Below, in pieces: positions 1 through 4,598 of a stretch of DNA of 6,239 nucleotides. Origin of the DNA: Oscillospiraceae bacterium (GTDB lineage: Bacteria; Bacillota_A; Clostridia; Oscillospirales; Oscillospiraceae); NCBI GenBank assembly GCA_017398105.1, contig JAFQHF010000068.1, positions 1 to 6,239 of the forward strand. Direction: 5' to 3'. The position numbers and the translations under genes were made by a program. The notes beneath the pieces were generated by a model that was not told the origin of the DNA, did no database searches, and saw only the letters and a program-made list of their open reading frames with translations. How positions within the stretch are numbered: the first letter of the stretch is position 1; every line of letters begins with the position of its first letter.

Positions 1-586
1 GCCCCCCATCATGAACGCCATGACCAACGCCGAGGACCGCAAGATCAAGATGGTCCAGACCCGCGTTGTCTCCAAGGCTGAGAAGATCATCTTCCCCATC
101 GTGGTCACCATGTTCGTGGCCCTGCTGCTGCCCGACACCGCTGCCCTGATCGGCTGCCTGATGTTCGGCAATCTGGCCAAGGAGACCGGCGTCACGGACC
201 GTCTGTCCGACACCATGCAGAACGCTCTGATGAACATCGTCACCATTCTGCTGTCCACCTCCGTGGGTGCTACCATGGTTGGCTCCACCTTCCTGACCGC
301 CAACACCCTGAAGATCGTCATTCTGGGCGTGGTTGCCTTCGGCATCTCCACCGCAGGCGGTCTGCTGGGCGGCAACATCATGTGCAAGCTGACCGGCAAG
401 AAGGTCAACCCCCTGATCGGTTCCGCAGGCGTTTCCGCTGTTCCCATGGCTGCCCGTGTTTCCAACACCGTGGGCCAGAAGAACAACCCCTCCAACTTCC
501 TGCTGATGCACGCCATGGGCCCCAACGTGGCCGGCGTTATCGGCTCCGCCATCGCCGCAGGCTTCCTGCTGAGCGTCTTTGGTTAA
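1..586 (+). CDS. Sodium ion-translocating decarboxylase beta subunit, C-terminal half (5' end outside window)
   Basis: This is the membrane subunit of a biotin-dependent Na+ pump (OadB/GcdB/MmdB family), which couples decarboxylation of carboxybiotin to Na+ export. The frame is open from base 2 and reads PPIMNAM, a conserved internal family segment, so the ATG at 11 is internal and not the start. About 194 residues are present. Numbering from that internal Met, hydrophobic segments lie near 25-50, 70-90, 99-122 and 163-190. The signature [17 protein letters not shown] starts at residue 133. Its N133, G137, S142 and R149 have the same spacing as N373, G377, S382 and R389 of Klebsiella OadB, residues implicated in Na+ and proton transport. 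The catalytic Asp of the other half lies upstream of the window. The gene ends in TAA at 584-586 and a terminator follows, so it is probably the last gene of its operon. Substrate (oxaloacetate, glutaconyl-CoA or methylmalonyl-CoA) cannot be told from this subunit, so no symbol is given. Confidence 0.95.
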   Translation, partial: PPIMNAMTNAEDRKIKMVQTRVVSKAEKIIFPIVVTMFVALLLPDTAALIGCLMFGNLAKETGVTDRLSDTMQNALMNIVTILLSTSVGATMVGSTFLTANTLKIVILGVVAFGISTAGGLLGGNIMCKLTGKKVNPLIGSAGVSAVPMAARVSNTVGQKNNPSNFLLMHAMGPNVAGVIGSAIAAGFLLSVFG

Positions 587-597
587 TTGAATTAAGA

Positions 598-628
598 AAA
601 CCCGCTCCAGATGGAGCGGGTTTCTTTT
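598..628 (+). terminator. Rho-independent terminator of the decarboxylase beta gene
   Basis: A perfect 11-bp stem (AAACCCGCTCC, 598-608, with GGAGCGGGTTT, 613-623) closes on the loop AGAT. It is followed by a T-rich tail (TTTCTTTT, to 628). It begins 11 bases after the stop codon and is the only textbook intrinsic terminator in the window. Confidence 0.93.
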
Positions 629-634
629 ACGTTT

Positions 635-738
635 GTAGGGCGGGGTCATGACCCCGCCGGGCATTGTCGTTTCCTGAGCTGTTCTTTCCTTCCGCTCAAG
701 TTCCGCTACTGCCCGGCGGAGGCATGCCTCCGCCCTAC
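635..738. repeat. BIME-like unit 1: two facing REP palindromes
   Basis: The left element is GTAG (635-638), then the 20-bp perfect palindrome GGCGGGGTCATGACCCCGCC (639-658), then GGGCA. The right element is inverted: TGCCC, palindrome 715-734 with centre AGGCATGCCT, then CTAC (735-738). The GTAG feet point outward and the GGGCA tails face each other. The intervening 51 bases contain a further short inverted repeat, TGAGC/GCTCA. GTAG at the foot of a GC-rich hairpin is the hallmark of REP sequences acted on by RAYT transposases. This copy has the most diverged spacer of the three tandem units. Confidence 0.85.
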
Positions 739-761
739 TGTTCTTCCCGCTTTATTTGCCT

Positions 762-866
762 GTAGGGCGGGGGCATGCCCCCGCCGGGCACTTACGTACT
801 TCTGAGCATACGGTCGTTTCTGCTCAGGTATCGCTACTGCCCGGCGGAGGCATGCCTCCGCCCTAC
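762..866. repeat. BIME-like unit 2: two facing REP palindromes
   Basis: The architecture is the same as in the unit at 635-738, 127 bp downstream. The left element is GTAG (762-765) plus palindrome 766-785 with centre GGGCATGCCC. The right element is palindrome 843-862 with centre AGGCATGCCT plus CTAC (863-866). The spacer carries CTGAGCA (802-808) facing TGCTCAG (821-827). By eye about 98 of 105 positions match the next unit, so duplication was recent relative to unit 1. A 23-bp pyrimidine-rich linker (867-889) joins it to the next unit. Confidence 0.87.
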
Positions 867-889
867 TATTCTTTCCTCTTTGTTTATCT

Positions 890-994
890 GTAGGGCGGGG
901 TCATGACCCCGCCGGGCACTTACGTACTTCTGAGCGTACAGTCGTTTCTGCTCAGGAATCAGTACTGCCCGGCGGAGGCATGCCTCCGCCCTAC
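890..994. repeat. BIME-like unit 3: two facing REP palindromes, abutting the transposase gene
   Basis: GTAG (890-893) plus palindrome 894-913 with centre GGTCATGACC, then a spacer nearly identical to that of unit 2, then palindrome 971-990 with centre AGGCATGCCT and CTAC (991-994). The distal palindrome lies only three bases beyond the stop codon of the minus-strand transposase gene (998-1000), so it also serves as that gene's 3' flanking REP. With the two preceding units it fills the whole 410-bp gap between the decarboxylase gene and the transposase. No gene was seen in that gap. Confidence 0.87.
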
Positions 995-997
995 AGT

Positions 998-1465
998 TTA
1001 CTTAATAAAGAAACAATCTTTTTCCCAATTCGCGGGGTTGCTGTCAATATACAGCCAAATATTTTGATAACCTCGTTCATTTCGAACAATATGATCATGA
1101 AATGACTCCTGCCACACACGTAATTCAGGATATTCTTTATGAATCAACCGTGTAACATAGGATTTATAGGAGCCAATTACTGTTTTGATATCACGCTTCC
1201 CGTTTGAATACACCAGAAGATGAACATGATTCGGCATCACAACATACTTATCAATTTTGATACCCTCGCAATGCTCCGGTATTTTTAAAATTCCCTGTTC
1301 CGCAATCTCTCCCAAGGGATTCATCTGTCCAGGCACTCCAAAAATACAGAGCTTGTCATAGGTACATATTGTGATAAAATAGTAATTTTCTGATGTGTAA
1401 TCATACGCTTTTAATCTCGGATTTTTCCTTTTAGGGTATTTTTCTGTATCGTAAGGATTATACAT
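998..1465 (-). CDS. REP-associated tyrosine transposase (RAYT, Y1/HUH, IS200-like superfamily)
   Basis: The product is a 155-residue single-strand DNA endonuclease/transposase of the Y1_Tnp fold. The N-terminus RLKAYDYTSENYYFITICT (from residue 17) is the usual RAYT opening. The HUH metal-binding motif is PNHVHLL with H80 and H82. The C-terminal helix GYQNIWLYIDSNPANW carries the probable catalytic tyrosine Y139, aligned by motif with Y115 of E. coli TnpA-REP. RAYTs nick at the GTAG foot of REP hairpins and can move them, and REPs with that foot flank this gene on both sides. The start at 1465 (MYNPYD) is preferred. An in-frame ATG at 1507 lies inside the REP palindrome and would add 14 low-complexity residues; the Shine-Dalgarno at 1465 (AAGAGA) is weak, so the start is not certain. 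Codon use is much more AT-rich than the neighbours, suggesting horizontal origin. The gene appears intact. Confidence 0.9.
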   Translation of the reverse strand: MYNPYDTEKYPKRKNPRLKAYDYTSENYYFITICTYDKLCIFGVPGQMNPLGEIAEQGILKIPEHCEGIKIDKYVVMPNHVHLLVYSNGKRDIKTVIGSYKSYVTRLIHKEYPELRVWQESFHDHIVRNERGYQNIWLYIDSNPANWEKDCFFIK

Positions 1466-1491
1466 TTCTCTTACAGTTCTATCGTCGTTAC

Positions 1492-1520
1492 TGCCCGGCG
1501 GGGGCATGCCCCCGCCCTAC
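1492..1520 (-). repeat. REP palindrome between the transposase and epimerase genes
   Basis: TGCCC, the 20-bp palindrome GGCGGGGGCATGCCCCCGCC (1497-1516), then CTAC (1517-1520). This is the seventh copy of the family. It is single rather than paired and lies 9 bases beyond the epimerase stop codon. Its tail on the minus strand, GGGCAGTAACGA, matches the tails of the minus-orientation copies at 715, 843 and 971 (GGGCAGTAGCG, GGGCAGTAGCGA and GGGCAGTACTGA). It could act as a transcript-end barrier for the epimerase mRNA, but no T-tract follows. Confidence 0.85.
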
Positions 1521-1529
1521 AGATGCCAA

Positions 1530-2408
1530 TTACCGGACAAAGGAGGTGCTCAGCGTGCAGCTCCAGGCTTCGCCGGGGTTCAAAATGGCGGCGGCGGGCT
1601 TTTCTTCCCACTTGATGCTGCCGTTTTCAGGGCTGGGCAGGCTGTGCCAGGGCTCGATGCAGACGAATTTCGGCATGCCGGGCTTGCTCCAGATCAGGGT
1701 ATAGGGGAACTCCGCGATGTTGCACACCACGGCCCGGCCGGTGCCCTTTTCGTACAGGCCCAGGGTCTGGGACTTCAGGTTCACCATGCAGTGAGAGTCG
1801 TTTGCAAAAAGCTGCTCGTCCACGGGAAGAGACTGGATATTGGCGGGCAGATGGTAGATGTCGCCGTGCATCAGGCCGTAGGGCAGATTGTTGATGCAGA
1901 TGGGAGACTCCGTTTCGGAGAACCGCAGCTCATAGTCTGTTGCCACGTGCTTGTCGTCAAAGGGACACGTGAAGGCAGGATGGTAGCCGATGCCGAAGGG
2001 CAGCTTCTCGCTGTCCAGATTTTCCACCGTCAGGGTATGATGAACGGTGTCGTTTTCCAGGGTAAAGGTGGACACCAGGCGGAATTCATAGGGGAATCTT
2101 GCCAGGGTTTCCGCATTGGCGCACAGCTCCAGGACGATGGTGTCTTCGGTCTGGTCTACGAAGTCATGCTCCATCAGCCGGGCGAAGCCATGCTGGCCGG
2201 ACTCGTAAATGCCGCCCTTGGCTTCGATCTTGCCGTCCACCACCTTGCCTGCGTGGGGGAACAGGATGGGGGCATGGTAGCCCCAGACGGACTTGTCCGC
2301 CTGCCAGATGTGCTCAACGTTGTCGCACTTGCGGACGACGGACTTTACCTGGGCGCCCCAGGTGGTGACGGTGAGTTTCAGGTACTCATTTTCGATGGTG
2401 TATTCCAT
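1530..2408 (-). CDS. Aldose 1-epimerase family protein (LacX-like galactose mutarotase fold)
   Basis: A 292-residue cytoplasmic sugar mutarotase homologue with no signal peptide or membrane segment. The family fold is the galactose mutarotase-like beta-sandwich, which interconverts alpha and beta anomers of aldoses. Matching motifs are LFPHAGKV (residues 49-56), HGFAR (H73, R77), GYHPAF (H143) and CIEPWHSLPSPEN (E252). H73 and H143 fit the conserved catalytic histidine pair of GalM-type enzymes, and E252 the catalytic base. Length is close to the roughly 300 residues of LacX-type members. The start is set by a strong GGGAGGAAA ribosome binding site at 2411-2419. The gene runs in the same direction as uppP but is separated from it by 149 bases holding a REP pair, so cotranscription is possible but unproven. 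The true substrate is unknown: LacX-type proteins are poorly characterised, and nothing in the neighbourhood points to galactose use. Confidence 0.92.
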   Translation of the reverse strand: MEYTIENEYLKLTVTTWGAQVKSVVRKCDNVEHIWQADKSVWGYHAPILFPHAGKVVDGKIEAKGGIYESGQHGFARLMEHDFVDQTEDTIVLELCANAETLARFPYEFRLVSTFTLENDTVHHTLTVENLDSEKLPFGIGYHPAFTCPFDDKHVATDYELRFSETESPICINNLPYGLMHGDIYHLPANIQSLPVDEQLFANDSHCMVNLKSQTLGLYEKGTGRAVVCNIAEFPYTLIWSKPGMPKFVCIEPWHSLPSPENGSIKWEEKPAAAILNPGEAWSCTLSTSFVR

Positions 2409-2437
2409 AATTTCCTCCCATAAAATATGTAATATCT

Positions 2438-2549
2438 GTAGGGGCGGATTTTTAATCCGCCCTCAAACTTTCATTTAAGGACATATTCCAAATATTCGCA
2501 GGCAGTTTGTCACCGTTACACTGAGGGCGGATTGAAAATCCGCCCCTAC
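2438..2549. repeat. Second REP-like family: facing pair of GTAG-footed hairpins
   Basis: The left element is GTAG (2438-2441), stem GGGCGGATT (2442-2450), loop TTT, stem AATCCGCCC (2454-2462), then TCA. The right element is its inverse: TGA, GGGCGGATT (2525-2533), loop GAA, AATCCGCCC (2537-2545), CTAC (2546-2549). The feet point outward as in the units at 635-994, and the stems share the GGGCGG base, but the inner stem and spacer are unrelated. The pair fills the space between the uppP stop codon (2558) and the epimerase ribosome binding site. It may stabilise or end the uppP transcript; no T-tract terminator is present. Confidence 0.85.
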
Positions 2550-2557
2550 ATAACCAT

Positions 2558-3388
2558 TTACCCAAGGAACGCAAAATAGGCCAGCACAACAATGCCCAGG
2601 ATGATGCGGTAGACACCGAAGGCGGAGAAACTATGCTTTCTCACATATTCCATCAGACCCTTGATGACCAGCAGGCTCACGATGAAGGACACGATGCTGC
2701 CCACGATCAGAACGCCGATCTCGGTTCCCGTGGCGCTGACACCGGACAGGATAAATTTCAAGCCCTTGATGGCAGAGGCGCCCAGCATGGTGGGAATGGC
2801 CATGAAGAAGGAAAACTCTGCGCCTGCACTGCGGCTGACGCCGATGAGGATGGCACCTAAGATTGTGGAGCCGCTGCGGGAGGTGCCGGGCACCAGGCTC
2901 AGGCACTGGAACAGGCCGATCATCAGGGCAGTCTTATAGTCAATGTCATGGACATCGGCGATCAGGCGCAGATGCCTGCCCTGATTCTTCCGCTCCACCA
3001 GCAGAAAGGCGATGCCGTAGACGATCAGGGCGATGGAAACCACGATGCCGTTGTGCAGGTGTGCGTCCATCCAGTCGTCAAACAGCACGCCCACCACACC
3101 GGAGGGGATAATGGCAGCAACCACCTTGAACCAGAGATTCCAGGTCTGCTTCTTTTCTTCTCCGGATTTGCCGGGGGAAAAGGGGTTCAATTTATGGAAG
3201 AACAGCACGATGACCGCCAGGATCGCACCCAGCTGGATCACCACATCGAACATGCTGCCGAATTCCTCGGACACATTCAGCGTCACAAATTCATTCAGCA
3301 GGATCAGATGGCCCGTTGAAGAAATGGGCAGCCATTCGGTAATGCCCTCCACAATACCGAAGAGGACGGCTTTTAATAATTCAATCAT
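2558..3388 (-). CDS. uppP: Undecaprenyl-diphosphatase (UppP/BacA family)
   Basis: A 276-residue integral membrane phosphatase that converts undecaprenyl pyrophosphate to the monophosphate, recycling the lipid carrier for peptidoglycan and other envelope polymers. The family confers bacitracin tolerance. Visible motifs are VEGITEWLPISSTGH, with E14, E18 and H27, and PGTSRSGST, with R171. These match E17, E21, H30 and R174 of E. coli BacA with a constant offset of three. Most of the rest is hydrophobic and fits the usual polytopic membrane protein, and length is as expected (E. coli 273). The start at 3388 (MIELLK) is chosen because AAGGAG sits just upstream (3395-3400) and the family begins there. 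The open frame continues to 3481, but that extension reads through an inverted repeat in the leader. A sigma-A promoter lies at 3507-3535. The gene is divergent from the response regulator. Confidence 0.96.
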   Translation of the reverse strand: MIELLKAVLFGIVEGITEWLPISSTGHLILLNEFVTLNVSEEFGSMFDVVIQLGAILAVIVLFFHKLNPFSPGKSGEEKKQTWNLWFKVVAAIIPSGVVGVLFDDWMDAHLHNGIVVSIALIVYGIAFLLVERKNQGRHLRLIADVHDIDYKTALMIGLFQCLSLVPGTSRSGSTILGAILIGVSRSAGAEFSFFMAIPTMLGASAIKGLKFILSGVSATGTEIGVLIVGSIVSFIVSLLVIKGLMEYVRKHSFSAFGVYRIILGIVVLAYFAFLG

Positions 3389-3412
3389 ACTTGACTCCTT
3401 GTTGTTAATGCA

Positions 3413-3496
3413 AAATGCTGAATGATAAATGCTAAATTGTGGTATGACTTCGGTATAAAAAAATAATTTAGCATTTATCACTTAGCATTCAGCATT
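3413..3496. repeat. AT-rich long inverted repeat in the uppP leader
   Basis: The left arm (3414-3438: AATGCTGAAT, GAT, AAATGCTAAATT) is the reverse complement of the right arm (3465-3496), except that the right arm has a 6-base insertion, CTTAGC, at 3481-3486. The 26-base centre is 3439-3464. Given the promoter at 3507-3535, transcription of uppP should start near base 3500, so the mRNA would carry this hairpin near its 5' end, ahead of the ribosome binding site. The left-arm sequence recurs at 6022-6046, so this is a dispersed repeat family and not a gene-specific structure. Confidence 0.8.
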
Positions 3497-3506
3497 CATT
3501 TCCATT

Positions 3507-3535
3507 ATCATACCCTGAATTGATCCCATTTTCAA
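3507..3535 (-). promoter_or_regulatory. Sigma-A-type promoter for uppP
   Basis: On the minus strand TTGAAA (3530-3535) is followed by exactly 17 bases and TATGAT (3507-3512). Each hexamer matches the housekeeping consensus at five of six positions. The predicted start near 3500 gives a leader of about 110 nt before the uppP ATG. Confidence 0.75.
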
Positions 3536-3549
3536 GAGTAACTTGCGTG

Positions 3550-3604
3550 TTCACAAATTACCGTCATACTCTTTACAAATTGTTCACCCCAAAACGGTAA
3601 TTTG
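3550..3604 (+). promoter_or_regulatory. Possible operator: phased TTCACA-like boxes and an 11-bp inverted repeat ahead of the response regulator gene
   Basis: TTCACA (3550-3555), TTTACA (3572-3577) and TTCACC (3583-3588) lie 22 and 11 bases apart, so they are on one face of the helix. There is no recognisable box at 3561. Two match, and one nearly matches, the TTHAYA hexamer bound at 11-bp spacing by B. subtilis PhoP, an OmpR/PhoB-family regulator. Overlapping them is a perfect inverted repeat, CAAATTACCGT (3554-3564) and ACGGTAATTTG (3594-3604). Either could bind the downstream regulator for autoregulation; this is an inference. Confidence 0.45.
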
Positions 3605-3613
3605 CGGTATAAT
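3583..3613 (+). promoter_or_regulatory. Promoter of the response regulator gene
   Basis: A perfect TATAAT -10 element lies at 3608-3613. The best -35 candidate is TTCACC (3583-3588) with a long 19-base spacer, so the -35 is weak. That fits an activator-dependent promoter whose -35 region is covered by a regulator box. The predicted leader to the ATG at 3656 is about 35 nt. Confidence 0.65.
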
Positions 3614-3655
3614 AGGGAAAAAGGAAACTATTCGCTAATTCAGGAGGATATTACT

Positions 3656-4342
3656 ATGGCTGTATCTGTTTTAATCGTGGAAGACGATCATAATATTGCG
3701 GAATTGCTGCAAATGTATCTGGAAAAGGAAGGCTATGCCGTCACCACCGCTTCCGACGGCGGTCAGGGTCTGGCCAAGTACCGCTCCATCAAGCCCGATC
3801 TGGTGCTGCTGGACGTGATGATGCCCGTTATGGACGGCTGGAGTGTCTGCAAGGCCATCCGGGCTGAGGCACAGACCCCCATCATCATGCTCACTGCCAA
3901 GGGTGAGACCGATGACAAGGTCTCCGGTCTGAAATCCGGCGCCGATGACTATATCACCAAGCCCTTCGAAATGAAGGAAGTGCTGGCGCGGATCGAAGCC
4001 GTGCTGCGCCGGACCTCCGGCGTCACTGCCGAGAAGAAGGCCCGCCGTCTGACCTTTGAAAAGCTGGTCATCGATATGGACGCCTTCGAACTGCTGGTGG
4101 ACGGCAAAAAGATCGATACGCCCCCCAAGGAAATGGAGCTGCTTTACTACCTGGCCTCTTCTCCCAACCGGGTCTACACCAGAAATCAGCTGCTGGACGA
4201 GGTCTGGGGCTTCGACTATTTCGGCGACTCCCGCACCGTGGACGTGCACGTAAAGCGCCTGCGTGAAAAGCTGGAAGTGGTCAACGAGAACTGGAGCCTG
4301 AAGACCGTCTGGGGCGTGGGTTATAAGTTCGAAGTTCTGTGA
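3656..4342 (+). CDS. OmpR/PhoB-family response regulator
   Basis: A 228-residue cytoplasmic DNA-binding response regulator. The receiver domain spans roughly residues 3-118: acidic pocket E9, D10 and D11, phosphoacceptor D53 (VLLDVMMP), switch T80 (MLTA) and conserved K102 (TKPF). A linker leads to the winged-helix output domain (about 128-226), with the segments TPPKEMELLYYL, RNQLLDEVWG, the recognition helix DSRTVDVHVKRLREKL and the wing TVWGVGYKF. All catalytic residues are present. The start at 3656 is set by AGGAGGA (3642-3648), seven bases upstream. A TTG at 3602 is in frame but overlaps the -10 box and is rejected. The partner kinase lies downstream after an unusual 256-bp gap. The target genes and the signal cannot be named from sequence. 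The last codons and the stop lie in a 14-bp hairpin. Confidence 0.96.
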   Translation: MAVSVLIVEDDHNIAELLQMYLEKEGYAVTTASDGGQGLAKYRSIKPDLVLLDVMMPVMDGWSVCKAIRAEAQTPIIMLTAKGETDDKVSGLKSGADDYITKPFEMKEVLARIEAVLRRTSGVTAEKKARRLTFEKLVIDMDAFELLVDGKKIDTPPKEMELLYYLASSPNRVYTRNQLLDEVWGFDYFGDSRTVDVHVKRLREKLEVVNENWSLKTVWGVGYKFEVL

Positions 4343-4354
4343 ACTTCGAACTTA
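4324..4354 (+). other. Perfect 14-bp stem-loop spanning the response regulator stop codon
   Basis: TAAGTTCGAAGTTC (4324-4337) pairs completely with GAACTTCGAACTTA (4341-4354) around the 3-base loop TGT. The left arm encodes the final residues of the regulator, and the TGA stop (4340-4342) begins at the last loop base. No T-tract follows, so it is not a standard terminator. It could protect the regulator mRNA from 3' exonucleases or slow ribosomes at termination. Confidence 0.8.
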
Positions 4355-4361
4355 ACGAAGT

Positions 4362-4521
4362 TTGCCTGCGGCAAGTGAAGTTTATTGCGTAAGTGAAGCT
4401 GCTTCGCAGTGAAGTTTCGCCTTTCGGCGAAGTGTTATGGGACAAACTTTACTTCACTTGGCGTAAGCCATACTTCACTGGCTCCTGCCAGCTTCACTCT
4501 TGCGAAGCAAAAACTTCACTT
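4362..4521. repeat. Tree-like hairpin array: inverted repeat of GTGAAG linkers carrying seven different small hairpins
   Basis: Constant linkers alternate with small hairpins of unrelated sequence. Left-half linkers read AAGTGAAGTTT (4373-4383), AGTGAAGCT (4392-4400) and AGTGAAGT (4408-4415). Right-half linkers are their exact complements in reverse order: ACTTCACT (4472-4479), AGCTTCACT (4490-4498) and AAACTTCACTT (4511-4521). Hairpins are TTGCC/GGCAA (4362-4374), the weak TTA/TAA (4382-4392), CTGC/GCAG (4399-4409), TTCGCC/GGCGAA (4416-4431), TGGC/GCCA (4459-4470), CTGGC/GCCAG (4478-4491) and TTGC/GCAA (4500-4510). Folded as a whole, the linkers make a long stem with three pairs of opposed side hairpins and a terminal loop at about 4435-4454. 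No open frame of interest is present. I cannot name the repeat family. Confidence 0.8.
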
Positions 4522-4598
4522 AATATTGTAGGGTAACTTATGTCAATGACATATCGTAAAATTTCTGATTTACCATATATGTTTGAGGTACTGTAAGC
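4522..4598 (+). promoter_or_regulatory. Kinase gene leader with small palindromes and ribosome binding site
   Basis: This AT-rich stretch contains the palindrome TATGTCA-A-TGACATA (4539-4553) and a weaker one, GTAAAAT facing ATTTAC (4556-4572). The ribosome binding site GAGG (4585-4588) is 10 bases before the kinase ATG. No convincing -35/-10 pair was found, so whether the kinase has its own promoter is open. The first palindrome is a possible operator or small hairpin. Confidence 0.4.

Larger units (their letters stand above)
966..1520 (-). mobile_element. Candidate RAYT element: transposase gene between two REPs in the same orientation
   Basis: The transposase gene is bracketed by REP copies at 966-994 (3' side) and 1492-1520 (5' side). 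Read on the gene strand, both run GTAG, palindrome, GGGCAGTA, so they are direct and not inverted with respect to each other. The interior is AT-rich, while the REPs and adjacent genes are GC-rich. Flanking REPs are typical of RAYT genes, which are usually single-copy and thought to be domesticated or vertically maintained rather than active insertion sequences. Element borders are inferred from the REP feet; no target-site duplication is visible. Confidence 0.65.

Noticed and set aside
611..805. A short plus-strand open frame across the terminator and first repeats
   Set aside because: It begins in the terminator loop region and reads through repeat DNA with no protein-like features.
635..994. 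Possible CRISPR array, because regularly spaced palindromic repeats are present
   Set aside because: The sequences between palindromes are themselves repeated, repeat orientation alternates, and no cas gene is present; the GTAG-footed facing pairs fit REP/BIME.
1506..2423. A 305-codon open frame on the plus strand
   Set aside because: It is antisense to the epimerase gene, starts inside a REP palindrome, has no ribosome binding site and shows no recognisable protein family; the minus-strand frame carries all the conserved motifs.
3389..3481. N-terminal extension of uppP to an upstream ATG at 3481
   Set aside because: The added residues are translated from the inverted-repeat leader, while the internal Met at 3388 has a strong AAGGAG site and matches the family N-terminus.
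3602..3655. TTG start at 3602 for the response regulator
   Set aside because: It overlaps the -10 box, so it would lie upstream of the transcript start; the ATG at 3656 has a near-ideal ribosome binding site.
3671..4249. A 192-codon minus-strand open frame opposite the response regulator
   Set aside because: Its composition is that of a shadow frame, with no motifs, and the plus-strand product is complete and canonical.
4324..4521. Intrinsic terminator between regulator and kinase
   Set aside because: There are many hairpins but no T-tract after any of them, so the standard signal is absent.
4526..4534. GTAGGG near the kinase leader as a further REP foot
   Set aside because: No GC-rich palindrome follows it, so the match is probably chance.
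4522..4562. Separate sigma-A promoter for the kinase
   Set aside because: TTGTAG near 4526 and AT-rich hexamers downstream do not give a convincing pair at proper spacing.
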